This document shows positions 41,284-49,122 of a stretch of 64,000 bases of DNA, piece by piece (position 1 is the first letter of the stretch; the number at the start of each line of letters is the position of its first letter). Origin of the DNA: Palsa-504 sp963753195 (GTDB lineage Bacteria > Actinomycetota > Actinomycetes > Streptosporangiales > Streptosporangiaceae); assembly GCA_963753195.1 (NCBI GenBank), contig CAVWBH010000001.1:1550001-1614000 (forward strand), read 5' to 3'. The notes beneath the pieces were generated by a model. It worked only from the letters and a program-made list of their open reading frames with translations, was not told where the DNA came from and searched no databases. The translations under genes and the position numbers were made by a program.

Positions 41284-42000
41284 ATGACCACCACTCCCGC
41301 TGAGGCTTTGCCGATGGAGCGCGCCGCGCCGGACGGCGCACCGCTTTCCCTCGCCGACCGCGTCCTGGTGGTGACGGCACGGCCCGGCCAGGAGTCGGCG
41401 GACCTAGGCGGGCTGCTATATGCCTTCCGCCGCGTCGGCGCCGCCATGGCGCTGCTGTGCCTGACCCGCGGCGAGGCCTCGCCGCTGAATTCCACCTCCG
41501 CGCGCCTCGAGGCCGTGCGGCCCTGGGAGCTGCAGCTCGCGGCCAGCGTACTGGGCATCTGCTCGGTCACCGTGGCCGGTTTCCCCGACGGCGGCCTGGG
41601 CCGTCATCCGCCAGCCGATCTCACCGAGCGGGTGTGGCACGCGATCCGCCGGCATTCCCCTGACCTGCTGCTGATCATCGACCCGGCGACGGGCGGCTCG
41701 GACGACGCGGCCGTGGCTGCGGCCGCCGAGGCCGCGGCCGTGCGGGCAGGCCTGCCGGTGGCGGCGCACACCCGCCCGAGCGATCGCGACGCCTGGGTGA
41801 TCGATCTGGGCCCCGATGCCCCCGTCGCCCGGGCCATCCAGAAGGCGGCCGCGGCCGCGCACGCCAGCCAGGCCGATGCGCTGCCCCGGCTGGTGCGCCG
41901 CATTGATCGGCTGGACGGCCGCGAGCACCTGCGCTGGCTGGTATCTCCGCGCTGGACGCCGGCGGACGACGACGCCCTGGCCGCGGCCGGGCTGCGGTGA
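41284..42000 (+). CDS. PIG-L/LmbE-fold protein with degenerate metal site
   Basis: The 238-residue protein starts at ATG 41284, six bases after AAGGAG. The overall layout is that of PIG-L deacetylases (VLVVTARPGQESADLGGLLYAFRRVGAAMALLCLTRGEAS, then RPWELQLAASVLGI and VWHAIRRHSPDLLLIIDP). However, the zinc motif (usually AHPDDE) reads ARPGQE, and the later His-x-x-Asp-His segment is replaced by PATGGSDDAAV. The classical catalytic His/Asp residues are therefore missing. It may bind a sugar or act as a scaffold. It overlaps the zinc-finger gene by GTGA. Confidence 0.8.
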   Translation: MTTTPAEALPMERAAPDGAPLSLADRVLVVTARPGQESADLGGLLYAFRRVGAAMALLCLTRGEASPLNSTSARLEAVRPWELQLAASVLGICSVTVAGFPDGGLGRHPPADLTERVWHAIRRHSPDLLLIIDPATGGSDDAAVAAAAEAAAVRAGLPVAAHTRPSDRDAWVIDLGPDAPVARAIQKAAAAAHASQADALPRLVRRIDRLDGREHLRWLVSPRWTPADDDALAAAGLR

Positions 42001-42401
42001 GCGCCCCGGCCAGGGGCCGGACCACGGCGGGAAGCGTGTGGCCCCGAGCAGAACGGACCATCCCGCAGTGGCGGGCGCTTTTGGAGGCCCGGTGGGAGGC
42101 GCGGCTGCGGGAGCTCACCGAGCTCTCACTGGCCTATCACGCCGCCGATGCCGAAGGCAGCGGTGACTCCGCACGCCAGCGGGAGGCTCAGGGGCTGCTA
42201 CGCCGGGCGGTCGGAGCGCGCCGGAAACTGGCCGATCTCGAGGAAGCTCTCGGGCGGCTCACGGCCGGCGGTTTCGGCGCTTGCGAGCTTTGCGGATCGG
42301 CGATCCCGTCCGGCCTGCTCGCCGCCATCCCCGAGACCCGGTACTGCCCGCGCTGCGACACCGAGCCGGCCCGCGCCCGGGCTACGGCGGAGCCCGCATA
42401 G
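41997..42401 (+). CDS. DksA/TraR-type zinc-finger protein
   Basis: The 134-residue protein begins at GTG 41997, overlapping the previous stop. A coiled-coil-like part (RALLEARWEARLRELTELS through RKLADLEEALGRL) precedes the zinc finger FGACELCGSAIPSGLLAAIPETRYCPRC with the CxxC-x17-CxxC spacing of DksA/TraR. DksA-like proteins modulate RNA polymerase through its secondary channel; however, the acidic tip (DxxDxA) of DksA is not evident. Translational coupling to the PIG-L-like gene suggests joint function. Confidence 0.85.
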   Translation: MSAPARGRTTAGSVWPRAERTIPQWRALLEARWEARLRELTELSLAYHAADAEGSGDSARQREAQGLLRRAVGARRKLADLEEALGRLTAGGFGACELCGSAIPSGLLAAIPETRYCPRCDTEPARARATAEPA

Positions 42402-42414
42402 CGATGACGATGCC

Positions 42415-42560
42415 CGTCCGGGCCTCCTGCTCGTGGCGCTGGTGGCCGTCGAGGCCACGGACCTGGTGTTCGCGCTGGACTCGATCCCCTCGTCGCGGCC
42501 GGCACGGCGGCCTTCGGCCTGCGGCGCAGCCGGGGCCAGGCGGACAAGGCGGCACCTGAC
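42415..42560 (+). pseudogene. Remnant of a TerC-family membrane protein gene
   Basis: The frame at about 42421-42489 reads LLLVALVAVEATDLVFALDSIPS, the hallmark helix of TerC/Alx proteins with its Glu and Asp pairs. No start codon or continuing TerC sequence follows; after SIPS the frame breaks and reading-frame-shifted AAFGLRRSRGQADKA continues to about 42540. This is a decayed internal fragment of less than 10 kDa, from a gene normally around 300 residues or more. Gap 42402-42597 otherwise holds nothing. Confidence 0.6.
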
Positions 42561-42597
42561 CCCGGGCGTGAACGCATGGCCCTCCCGCCGACCATGG

Positions 42598-42924
42598 TCA
42601 CGAGGGTGTCACGCCGGACAGGCTGAGGCCGATGACGCCGGCCAGGATCAGGCCGATCGATACCAGCTTCAGGGCGGACACCGTGTCGCCGAGAAAGATC
42701 ATACCGACCACCGCGGCGCCGGCGGCACCGATCCCGGTCCACACCGCGTAGGCGGATCCGACTTCGAGCCGCCGAAGCGCCATGGTGAGCAGGGCAAAAC
42801 TCAGCAGCCCGCAGGCGGCGAAGCTGACCGTCGGCCAGAACCGGGTCATCCCGTGGCTCAGCTTCAGCGAGACCGCGAAGCCGGTCTCGAACATGCCAGC
42901 GGCCAGGACGGCCAGCCACGCCAT
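42598..42924 (-). CDS. SMR-family exporter of the SugE/Gdx (guanidinium) type
   Basis: The 108-residue protein has four membrane helices and the essential Glu13 in GMFETGFAVSLKLSHGMTRFWP. The KLSHGMTRFWP segment is typical of SugE/Gdx guanidinium exporters rather than EmrE. The end FLGDTVSALKLVSIGLILAGVIGLSLSG also fits. As a single gene it should act as a dual-topology homodimer. I looked for a guanidine riboswitch in the 150 bases upstream and found none of the three types. Substrate is inferred from family. Confidence 0.88.
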   Translation of the reverse strand: MAWLAVLAAGMFETGFAVSLKLSHGMTRFWPTVSFAACGLLSFALLTMALRRLEVGSAYAVWTGIGAAGAAVVGMIFLGDTVSALKLVSIGLILAGVIGLSLSGVTPS

Positions 42925-43078
42925 CGCGTCACCTCTCCATTGCTGGCCCTTCCTATCGCGGCGGTGAGGGGATCTGGTGTGCCGTTGATGGAGGCCGGGT
43001 GGAAGAAGTCACGGAGTCTTCGCCTGGAAGTCATGGCGGCTGCGGCACTTCGATCGGTTGGTATCGCACCTTGTGACC

Positions 43079-44233
43079 ATGAGGGTCGCGATCATCACCG
43101 AGTCCTTCCCGCCCGACGTCAACGGCGTGGCCCACTGCGTGGTGCGGGTGGCGGAACTCCTCGCCGCCGGCGGCCACCAGCCGCTTGTCATCGCGCCGGC
43201 GCCGCCGCGGGCCGAGCGGCCGCCACGCGAGGGCGAGGATTCCGGGCCGTTCCCCTACCCGGTCGTCCGCGTCCCGGCCGTGCCGTTGCCCGGCTACCCG
43301 AGCTTCCGGCTCGGCCTGCCGAGCCGGACGATGCGTCACGCCTTGCTCCGGCACCAGACCGAGGTCGTTCACCTGGCCAGCCCGGTCATGCTCGGCGCCT
43401 ACGGCGCGGCCCTGGCCAGCCGGCTGGGCCTGCCGGCCGTCGCGGTGTTCCAGACCGACCTGCCGTCCTACGCGCACGCCTACCGGCTCGGCCGGCCCGG
43501 TGAGGCGGTCGCGTGGCAGTGGCTGCGGCGCATCCACAACCACGCCGCCCGGACGCTGGCCCCGTCCACGGTCGCCGCGACCGGCCTGCTCGGCCGCGGC
43601 ATCCGCGACGTGTGGCTGTGGGGCCGCGGGGTGGACACGGCCCGCTTCGACCCGGCCCGGCGCAGCGCCGAGATCCGGGCCGCGCTGGCGCCGGGCGGTG
43701 AGCTCATCGCCGGCTACGTGGGCCGCCTGGCCCCGGAAAAGCACGTCGAGCTGCTGGCCGGGATCACCGCGCTGCCCGGGGTGCGGCTGGTCATCGTCGG
43801 TGCCGGGCCGTCCGAGCCGGCGCTGCGGCAGCAGATGCCCGGCGCGGTGTTCCTGGGCGAGCGCCGCTGCAGCGAGCTGGCGGCCATCTACGCCAGCCTC
43901 GACGTGTTCGTGCACAGCGGGCCGTACGAGACGTTCGGGCAGACGCTGCAGGAGGCGGCGGCGAGCGGGCTCCCGGTGGTGGCGCCGGCCGCGGGCGGGC
44001 CGCTGGACCTGGTGGAGGACGGCGTGACCGGGTACCTGGTGCCGCCCGGCGACGCGGGCGCCCTCGCGGCCGCGATCGCCCGGCTGGCCGCCGACCCGGC
44101 GGCCCGGGTGGCGTTCGGCGCGGCCGGGCGCCGGAGGGTCCTCAGCCGCACGTGGCCCGCGCTGACCGAGGAGCTGATTGGGCATTACGCAGCGGTGCTG
44201 GGCCGCAAGCGGCCCGCCCGGGTGGCGATATGA
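43079..44233 (+). CDS. GT4 glycosyltransferase, MgtA/alpha-mannosyltransferase-like
   Basis: This 384-residue GT-B enzyme begins MRVAIITESFPPDVNGVAHCVVR, as in mycobacterial MgtA (Rv0557), which mannosylates a glycolipid acceptor. GYVGRLAPEKHVELL opens the donor domain, and the EX7E motif is in SGPYETFGQTLQEAAASGLP. ATG 43079 lacks a ribosome binding site; the in-frame GTG 43073 lies seven bases after TATCGC, so a leaderless GTG start is possible. First of three overlapping genes (ATGA, then ATGA) with another glycosyltransferase and an SGNH hydrolase. Likely role: synthesis of an envelope glycolipid. Confidence 0.87.
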   Translation: MRVAIITESFPPDVNGVAHCVVRVAELLAAGGHQPLVIAPAPPRAERPPREGEDSGPFPYPVVRVPAVPLPGYPSFRLGLPSRTMRHALLRHQTEVVHLASPVMLGAYGAALASRLGLPAVAVFQTDLPSYAHAYRLGRPGEAVAWQWLRRIHNHAARTLAPSTVAATGLLGRGIRDVWLWGRGVDTARFDPARRSAEIRAALAPGGELIAGYVGRLAPEKHVELLAGITALPGVRLVIVGAGPSEPALRQQMPGAVFLGERRCSELAAIYASLDVFVHSGPYETFGQTLQEAAASGLPVVAPAAGGPLDLVEDGVTGYLVPPGDAGALAAAIARLAADPAARVAFGAAGRRRVLSRTWPALTEELIGHYAAVLGRKRPARVAI

Positions 44234-45510
44234 GGATCGTGCGGCTGGCCAACTACGTCGCCCCTCACTCCGGCGGGCTGCGCACCTCGCTGCGCGAGCT
44301 GGGCGCCGGGTACCTGGCCGCGGGGTACGAACCGGTGCTGATCATTCCCGGTGAGCGGGACGGCGACGAGCAGACACCGCAGGGCCGGGTGATCACGCTG
44401 AGCGGGCCCCGGCTGCCGTTCACCGGCGGGTACCGGGTCCTGCTGGGCCAGCGGCGGGTGGCTGCCCTGCTCGGCGAGCTGCGGCCGGACACGCTGGAGG
44501 TGTCAGACCGGACCACGCTGCGCTGGACCGGGCGGTGGGCGCGCGAGCACGGCGTGCCGGCGGTCATGATCTCGCACGAGAGCCTGACCGCGCTGCTGCG
44601 GCTGGCGGTGCCCGGCCTGGATCTGCCCTCGCTGTCCCGGTGGGGTCCCGCGCTGGCCCTGGTCGACGCGGTCAACCGGCGCACCGCGCGCGGGTACCAG
44701 CGGGTGATCTGCACGACCGCGTGGGCGGCCGCCGAATTCGACCGGATCGGCGCGGCCAACCTGGTGCATGCCCCGCTCGGCGTCGACCTGGCCACCTTCG
44801 CCGCACCGGACACGCCGGTCCGGGACGCGTACGCGGCGCCGGGCGAGACCCTGCTGGTCCACTGCGGGCGGCTGTCCCCGGAAAAGAAGCCGCAGCGCTC
44901 ACTGAACACGCTGGCCACGCTGCGCGCCAACGGCGTGCCCGCCCGGCTCGTAGTGGCCGGCGACGGCCCGCTGCGCGGCCGGCTGGAACGCCGCGCGGCG
45001 CGCCAGGGCCTGCCGGTCACGTTCGCCGGCTTCCTGCCGGACCGCGCGGACCTGGCCGCCCTGCTGGCCAGCGCGGACGTGGCCATCGCCCCGGGCCCAG
45101 CGGAAACCTTCGGGCTGGCCGGGCTCGAGGCGCTGGCCTGCGGCACCCCGGTGGTGGTGAGCGCAGAGTCCGCGCTGCCCGAAGTCGTGGGCGAGGCCGG
45201 GGCCAGCGTGCCCGGCGAGGACCTGGCCGCGGGGGTGATGGCCGTGCTGCGCCGGCCCGAGGCAGCCCGCCGGGCCGCAGCCCGGGCCCGGGCTGAGCGG
45301 TTCGGCTGGGCCGCGGCCGTACGTGCCTTCGTGGCGATACACGAGGCATTGGCGGCGAGCCCGGTGGGGACAGCGAGTCCGGTGGGGACAGCGAGCCCGG
45401 TGGGGACAGGAGGCGGGCTCGTGGGCGAGATGCCGGTCGAGCCCGCGGACCCAGCGGACCCAGCGGGCCCCGCGGACCCTGCGGTCAGCGGCGAGCGGAG
45501 GCCGGCATGA
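44230..45510 (+). CDS. GT4 glycosyltransferase
   Basis: The 426-residue GT-B enzyme starts at ATG 44230, overlapping the previous stop (ATGA). The N-terminal RIVRLANYVAPHSGGLRTSLRELGAGY is the acceptor-domain glycine loop; LVHCGRLSPEKKPQRSL opens the donor domain, and the EX7E segment is PAETFGLAGLEALACGTP. Donor sugar probably GDP- or UDP-linked. The C-terminus ends in a tandem repeat of ASPVGT (three 18-base units at about 45355-45409) and an acidic Ala/Pro/Asp stretch, both outside the domain. Cotranscribed with the flanking genes. Confidence 0.88.
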   Translation: MRIVRLANYVAPHSGGLRTSLRELGAGYLAAGYEPVLIIPGERDGDEQTPQGRVITLSGPRLPFTGGYRVLLGQRRVAALLGELRPDTLEVSDRTTLRWTGRWAREHGVPAVMISHESLTALLRLAVPGLDLPSLSRWGPALALVDAVNRRTARGYQRVICTTAWAAAEFDRIGAANLVHAPLGVDLATFAAPDTPVRDAYAAPGETLLVHCGRLSPEKKPQRSLNTLATLRANGVPARLVVAGDGPLRGRLERRAARQGLPVTFAGFLPDRADLAALLASADVAIAPGPAETFGLAGLEALACGTPVVVSAESALPEVVGEAGASVPGEDLAAGVMAVLRRPEAARRAAARARAERFGWAAAVRAFVAIHEALAASPVGTASPVGTASPVGTGGGLVGEMPVEPADPADPAGPADPAVSGERRPA

Positions 45511-46307
45511 CAACCTTCGTCGCGCTCGGCGACTCGATCACGGTGGGCATGGGCGACCCGGCGCCGGACGGCGGCGGCTGGCGCGGCTGGGCGGCCCTGC
45601 TGGCCGCCAGCCTGCACCAGCCGGTCATGCACAACCTGGCCACGCTCGGCGCGCTGGCGGCCGACGTGGAACGGCTGCAGCTGCCCGCCGCCACGGTCCT
45701 ACGGCCCGACGTGGCCAGCGTGGTGGTGGGCATCAACGACACGCTGCGCGGCAACTTCGACCCGCAGCGCACCGGCTCGGCGGTGGCGCGCACGGTAGCG
45801 GGCCTGCGGGCCGCGGGCGCGCAAGTGCTCACCATGCGGCTGCCTGATCCGGGGCAGATGTTCGGCTTGCCGAAGGCGCTGGCCCGGCCACTGGCGCGGC
45901 GGGTGCGCGCGGTGAACGACGCGGTGGACGAGGTGGCCCGGCGCTACGGCACCCTGCACCTGGACGCGGCCCGCGACCCGGCCATCTACGAGCGGCGCTT
46001 CTGGAGCGTGGACCGGCTGCACCCGAACGAGCGCGGGCACCGCCTCGTGGCCTGCCAGTTCCACGCCCTGCTGGCCGCGGCGGGTGGCCCGGTCGGTCCC
46101 GGTCCCGACCCGGAGCCGTCCACCGCGCCGCCCTCCCGGACGGCAGAGTTGCGGTGGATGGCGACCAAGGGCTCGATATGGCTGGCGCGGCGATCCCGGG
46201 ACCTGGTCCCGGCCCTGCTGTCCCTGGCGATCCGCGAATGGCTGAGCGCCGATGATGATATCGGCGAGCCGGACCTCGTCCCGGCCTCGGAGATCTCCTC
46301 AACCTGA
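45507..46307 (+). CDS. SGNH/GDSL-family hydrolase
   Basis: The 266-residue esterase-fold protein has the four blocks: FVALGDSITVGMGD (nucleophile Ser), a Gly in LATLGALAAD, the Asn in VVGINDTLRGN, and the Asp/His pair in VDRLHPNERGHR. The preceding repeat DPAPDGGGWRGW is common. No signal peptide, so it acts in the cytoplasm. A 50-residue Pro-rich/basic tail follows the domain. It overlaps the second glycosyltransferase, so it might deacylate or edit a lipid-linked glycan. Confidence 0.9.
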   Translation: MTTFVALGDSITVGMGDPAPDGGGWRGWAALLAASLHQPVMHNLATLGALAADVERLQLPAATVLRPDVASVVVGINDTLRGNFDPQRTGSAVARTVAGLRAAGAQVLTMRLPDPGQMFGLPKALARPLARRVRAVNDAVDEVARRYGTLHLDAARDPAIYERRFWSVDRLHPNERGHRLVACQFHALLAAAGGPVGPGPDPEPSTAPPSRTAELRWMATKGSIWLARRSRDLVPALLSLAIREWLSADDDIGEPDLVPASEISST

Positions 46308-46328
46308 ACGAGTTCAGAAGGTCTTCAG
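46304..46328. promoter_or_regulatory. Repeat cluster upstream of the HtrA gene
   Basis: CTGAAC-GA-GTTCAG (46304-46317) is a perfect short inverted repeat. TTCAG recurs 11 bases later (46313 and 46324), the spacing typical of OmpR-family direct repeats. The following leader to 46458 contains AAAACATAACGAAAGG and no gene. Confidence 0.4.
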
Positions 46329-46458
46329 GAAACTTGCAGGATTGCCGAGGTGTGCCCTTGGCTGGCCTCCAGGTCCGCGGCCGATTATCAAAACATAACG
46401 AAAGGACGAAGCCGCCCAGGCCGCGGCTCGCGAACTGAGGGAATTGAGGGACGAACCC

Positions 46459-47922
46459 ATGAGCCAGACATTTGACCCGGGGAACCCGGAGCAGTCGGGC
46501 CCAGAGCAGGTAGGCCCGGAGCAGGCAGCCACGGCGCACGGCGGACCAGGCACCACCCCCGGGTACGGGGCTCCCGGACACGCGGCTCCCGGACATGCGG
46601 CTCCCGGACATGCGGCTCCGGCACACGGACAGGCTTACCCCTATGGCTACCCTGCCCCGCAGGGGTACCCGGCGACCGGGGGCCACGGCGGCGGTTCCTG
46701 GTATGCGGGCGGCCCTGGTTACGGCGAGCCGCCGATGCCGCCGCGCAAGAGCCACAAGCGCGGGCTGGCCATCACCGCCGCGGTGGCGCTGGCCGGCGGC
46801 GCCGCGGTGGGCGGGCTGATCGGGAGCATGGGCCACACCGTGGCGGGCACCGCCACGGCCGCCTCCAAGACCGTGCTGTCCAGCAGCGCGATCGCCTCCC
46901 GGGTGGACCCGGCGCTGGTCGATGTGGTGTCCAGCGATGGCCTCCAGCAAGCCACGTCAGCCGGGACCGGCATCGTGCTGACTTCCACCGGCGAGGTGCT
47001 GACCAACAACCACGTCGTTGAGGGCGCCACCTCGATCAAGGTGACCGACATCGGCAACGGCAAGACCTACACCGCGACCGTGGTGGGCTACGACGCCAGC
47101 CACGACGTGGCGGTGATCCAGCTGCAGAACGCGTCCGGCCTGACCACGGCCAGCCTGGGCGACTCTTCGACGGTGCAGACCGGCGACAGCGTGACCGCCC
47201 TGGGCAACGCTGAGGGCAAGGGCGGGACCCCATCGGTGGCGACCGGCACGGTAGGCGCCCTGAACCAGTCGATCACCGCGTCGGACGAGCTGTCCAGCGT
47301 CAGCGAGCAGCTGACCGGGCTGATTGAGACCAATGCGCCCATCGAGCCCGGTGACTCGGGCGGCCCGCTGGTCAACTCCTACGGCCAGGTGATCGGCATG
47401 GACACCGCCGCGGGCTCCAACTACCAGCTGCAGGGCCAGTCCTCGACGGCCACCCAGGCCTACGCGATCCCGATCAACGCGGCACTGTCCATCGCCAAGC
47501 AGATCGAGGCGGGCACCACGACGTCCACCACCCACATCGGCGCCACCGGCTTCCTCGGCCTGGAGATCGGCTCCTCGAGCAGCAGCTCGGGTGACGGATC
47601 CGGCAGCTTCGGCGGCTCCGGCAGCTCCGGCAGCTCCGGCGGGTTCGGCGGGTTCGGCGGGTTCGGCAGCCAGAACAGCCAGGGCAGCACGAGCGGCGTG
47701 ACCGTGGCCGGGACCGAATCCGGCTCCCCCGCTGCCGGCGCCGGAATCGGCGAAGGCGACACGATCACCGCGGTCGGCGGCCAGAGCGTCACCTCGGCCG
47801 AGGACATCGCGCAAGCCCTGGTCAAGTACCACCCGGGCGACTCGATCCAGATCAGCTGGGTGGACCAGGACGGCCAGACCCAGACCGCGACCGTGACCCT
47901 GGCGACCGGACCGGCCGCCTAA
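46459..47922 (+). CDS. HtrA/DegP-type membrane-anchored serine protease with PDZ domain
   Basis: The 487-residue protease handles misfolded envelope proteins. Residues 1-95 are a Pro/Gly/His-rich cytoplasmic tail with a repeat GHAAPGHAAPGH. One membrane helix spans about 98-125 (GLAITAAVALAGGAAVGGLIG). The trypsin-like domain has His in LTNNHVVEG, Asp in YDASHDVAVIQL and Ser in IEPGDSGGPLV. A Ser/Gly linker (GGFGGFGGFGSQ) leads to a PDZ domain (VAGTESGSPAAGAGIGEGDTITAVGG to HPGDSIQISWVDQ). ATG 46459 follows GAGGGA. A strong terminator follows the stop codon. Confidence 0.95.
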   Translation: MSQTFDPGNPEQSGPEQVGPEQAATAHGGPGTTPGYGAPGHAAPGHAAPGHAAPAHGQAYPYGYPAPQGYPATGGHGGGSWYAGGPGYGEPPMPPRKSHKRGLAITAAVALAGGAAVGGLIGSMGHTVAGTATAASKTVLSSSAIASRVDPALVDVVSSDGLQQATSAGTGIVLTSTGEVLTNNHVVEGATSIKVTDIGNGKTYTATVVGYDASHDVAVIQLQNASGLTTASLGDSSTVQTGDSVTALGNAEGKGGTPSVATGTVGALNQSITASDELSSVSEQLTGLIETNAPIEPGDSGGPLVNSYGQVIGMDTAAGSNYQLQGQSSTATQAYAIPINAALSIAKQIEAGTTTSTTHIGATGFLGLEIGSSSSSSGDGSGSFGGSGSSGSSGGFGGFGGFGSQNSQGSTSGVTVAGTESGSPAAGAGIGEGDTITAVGGQSVTSAEDIAQALVKYHPGDSIQISWVDQDGQTQTATVTLATGPAA

Positions 47923-47939
47923 GTCCGGACGCCTCCCGG

Positions 47940-47976
47940 CCAGTGATCCCCGCCACCCTGCGGCGGGGATCACTGG
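47940..47976 (+). terminator. Intrinsic terminator-like hairpin after the HtrA gene
   Basis: Perfect 15-bp stem (47940-47954 with 47962-47976), 7-base loop ACCCTGC, followed by TTTC. One of the strongest stems in the window. Confidence 0.85.
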
Positions 47977-47992
47977 TTTCTCGGGGCAGGTG

Positions 47993-48007
47993 CCACGGTC
48001 CGTTCGG
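47993..48007 (+). repeat. Dispersed 15-base intergenic motif, copy C
   Basis: CCACGGTCCGTTCGG followed by GAAAATGGGGG, 16 bases after the HtrA terminator and 49 bases before the DUF3054 start codon. Confidence 0.85.
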
Positions 48008-48025
48008 GAAAATGGGGGTCCCGCA

Positions 48026-48049
48026 GCCGTTAAGCTCTGCCGTTAAGCT
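48026..48049 (+). promoter_or_regulatory. Direct repeat with leaderless-type -10 before the DUF3054 gene
   Basis: GCCGTTAAGCT occurs twice with a period of 13 bases (48026 and 48039). The second TAAGCT (48044-48049) sits seven bases before the ATG at 48056, a spacing fitting a leaderless transcript. Confidence 0.45.
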
Positions 48050-48055
48050 GGGCGG

Positions 48056-48490
48056 ATGCGTGCGGTGCGGCTGGCGGCGGTGCTCGACTGCTGCTGCGTG
48101 CTGGCGTTCGTCCTCATCGGGCGGTCCGCGCATGCGCACGGCGAGAGCCCGGGCGGCATTGCGTCGACCGCGTGGCCGTTCCTCGCGGGGCTGGCCGGCG
48201 GATGGCTGGGCACGCGGGCCTGGCGGGGGCCTTTCGCGATAGCGCCGGCCGGGGTCGGGGCGTGGCTCGGGGCGGCGGCGGGAGGCATGGTGCTGCGGGT
48301 GGCCGCCGGGCAGGGAACAGCGGTGGCGTTCGTGGGCGTGGCGCTCGCCTTCCTGGGGCTCTTCCTGCTCGGGTGGCGGCTGGCGGCCCGGCTGGTCCCG
48401 CGGTTGACGCGCGGGCCGGGGAAAGACGCGCTGATCGGGGAAAGCGGCCGCGCCGCGGCCGGGCAGACTGAGGATCACCAGCGGAGCTGA
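48056..48490 (+). CDS. DUF3054 membrane protein
   Basis: The 144-residue protein has four membrane helices and the DUF3054 features AVLDCCCVLAFVLIGRSAHAHGE, TAWPFLAGLAGGWLGTRAWRGP and GVGAWLGAAAGGMVLRV. The RSAHAH-like motif and the Trp in TAWPF are conserved in the family. The C-terminus is hydrophilic. Function unknown; the family is common in Actinobacteria. The next gene follows after 62 bases. Confidence 0.9.
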   Translation: MRAVRLAAVLDCCCVLAFVLIGRSAHAHGESPGGIASTAWPFLAGLAGGWLGTRAWRGPFAIAPAGVGAWLGAAAGGMVLRVAAGQGTAVAFVGVALAFLGLFLLGWRLAARLVPRLTRGPGKDALIGESGRAAAGQTEDHQRS

Positions 48491-48552
48491 ATACGCCCGC
48501 GCCTGGTGGGCAGGGGCGGTAGATCCGATGTCTAGTCAAAGGAGTTTCGCTG

Positions 48553-49122
48553 ATGGCCAGCGAACTGAACGGCCTACGCGTGGCGTTCGTCACCTCGAAC
48601 GAGGGAGTGGAGCAAGCCGAGCTGACGGTGCCGTGGCAGGCGGTCAAGGACGCCGGGGGCACCCCTGAGCTGCTCGCGCCCGAGGCCGGCACCGTCCAGG
48701 GCTTCAACCACCTGGACAAGGCCGACACCTTCGAGGCACACCAGTCCATCCGGGATGCCAACCCGCTCGACTACGACGCTCTGGTACTACCCGGCGGCGT
48801 GGCCAACGCCGACCAGATCCGCGCCGTGCCCTCCGCCGTGACCTTCGCGCAGCGGATCTTCGAGATGGGCAAGCCGGCCGCGGTCATCTGCCACGGCCCG
48901 TGGCTGCTGGTCGAGGGGGACCTGGTCCGGGCCCGGACCCTGACCTCATGGCCAAGCCTCAAGACCGACATCCGCAACGCCGGAGGCACCTGGGTGGACG
49001 CCGAGGTCCAGGTGTGCACCAGCGGCCCGAACACCATCGTGACCAGCCGCAAGCCCGATGACCTGCCCGCGTTCTGCGAGCAGCTGGTCAAGGTGTTCCA
49101 GCAGCAGGCTCAGCTCGCCTGA
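48553..49122 (+). CDS. PfpI/DJ-1 (type 1 glutamine amidotransferase-like) protein
   Basis: The 189-residue protein belongs to the PfpI/YhbO stress-protein subgroup: RVAFVTSNEGVEQAELTVPW, the acid residue in FNHLDKADTFE, DYDALVLPGGVANADQIR and the nucleophile elbow AVICHGPWLLVEGDLV with Cys-His. C-terminal VTSRKPDDLPAFCEQLVKVF is typical. Proposed roles include protein deglycation and general stress. ATG 48553 follows AAAGGAG. It converges on and overlaps the proline-rich gene by 13 bases. Confidence 0.92.
   Translation: MASELNGLRVAFVTSNEGVEQAELTVPWQAVKDAGGTPELLAPEAGTVQGFNHLDKADTFEAHQSIRDANPLDYDALVLPGGVANADQIRAVPSAVTFAQRIFEMGKPAAVICHGPWLLVEGDLVRARTLTSWPSLKTDIRNAGGTWVDAEVQVCTSGPNTIVTSRKPDDLPAFCEQLVKVFQQQAQLA

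Noticed and set aside
42925..43070. Guanidine riboswitch before the Gdx-type exporter
   Set aside because: Neither the ykkC-I core, the paired ACGR hairpins of type II nor the type III pseudoknot pattern is present.
44265..45632. 455-codon minus-strand frame opposite the second glycosyltransferase
   Set aside because: Ser/Ala/Pro/Arg-rich sequence without motifs; the opposite frame contains all glycosyltransferase motifs.
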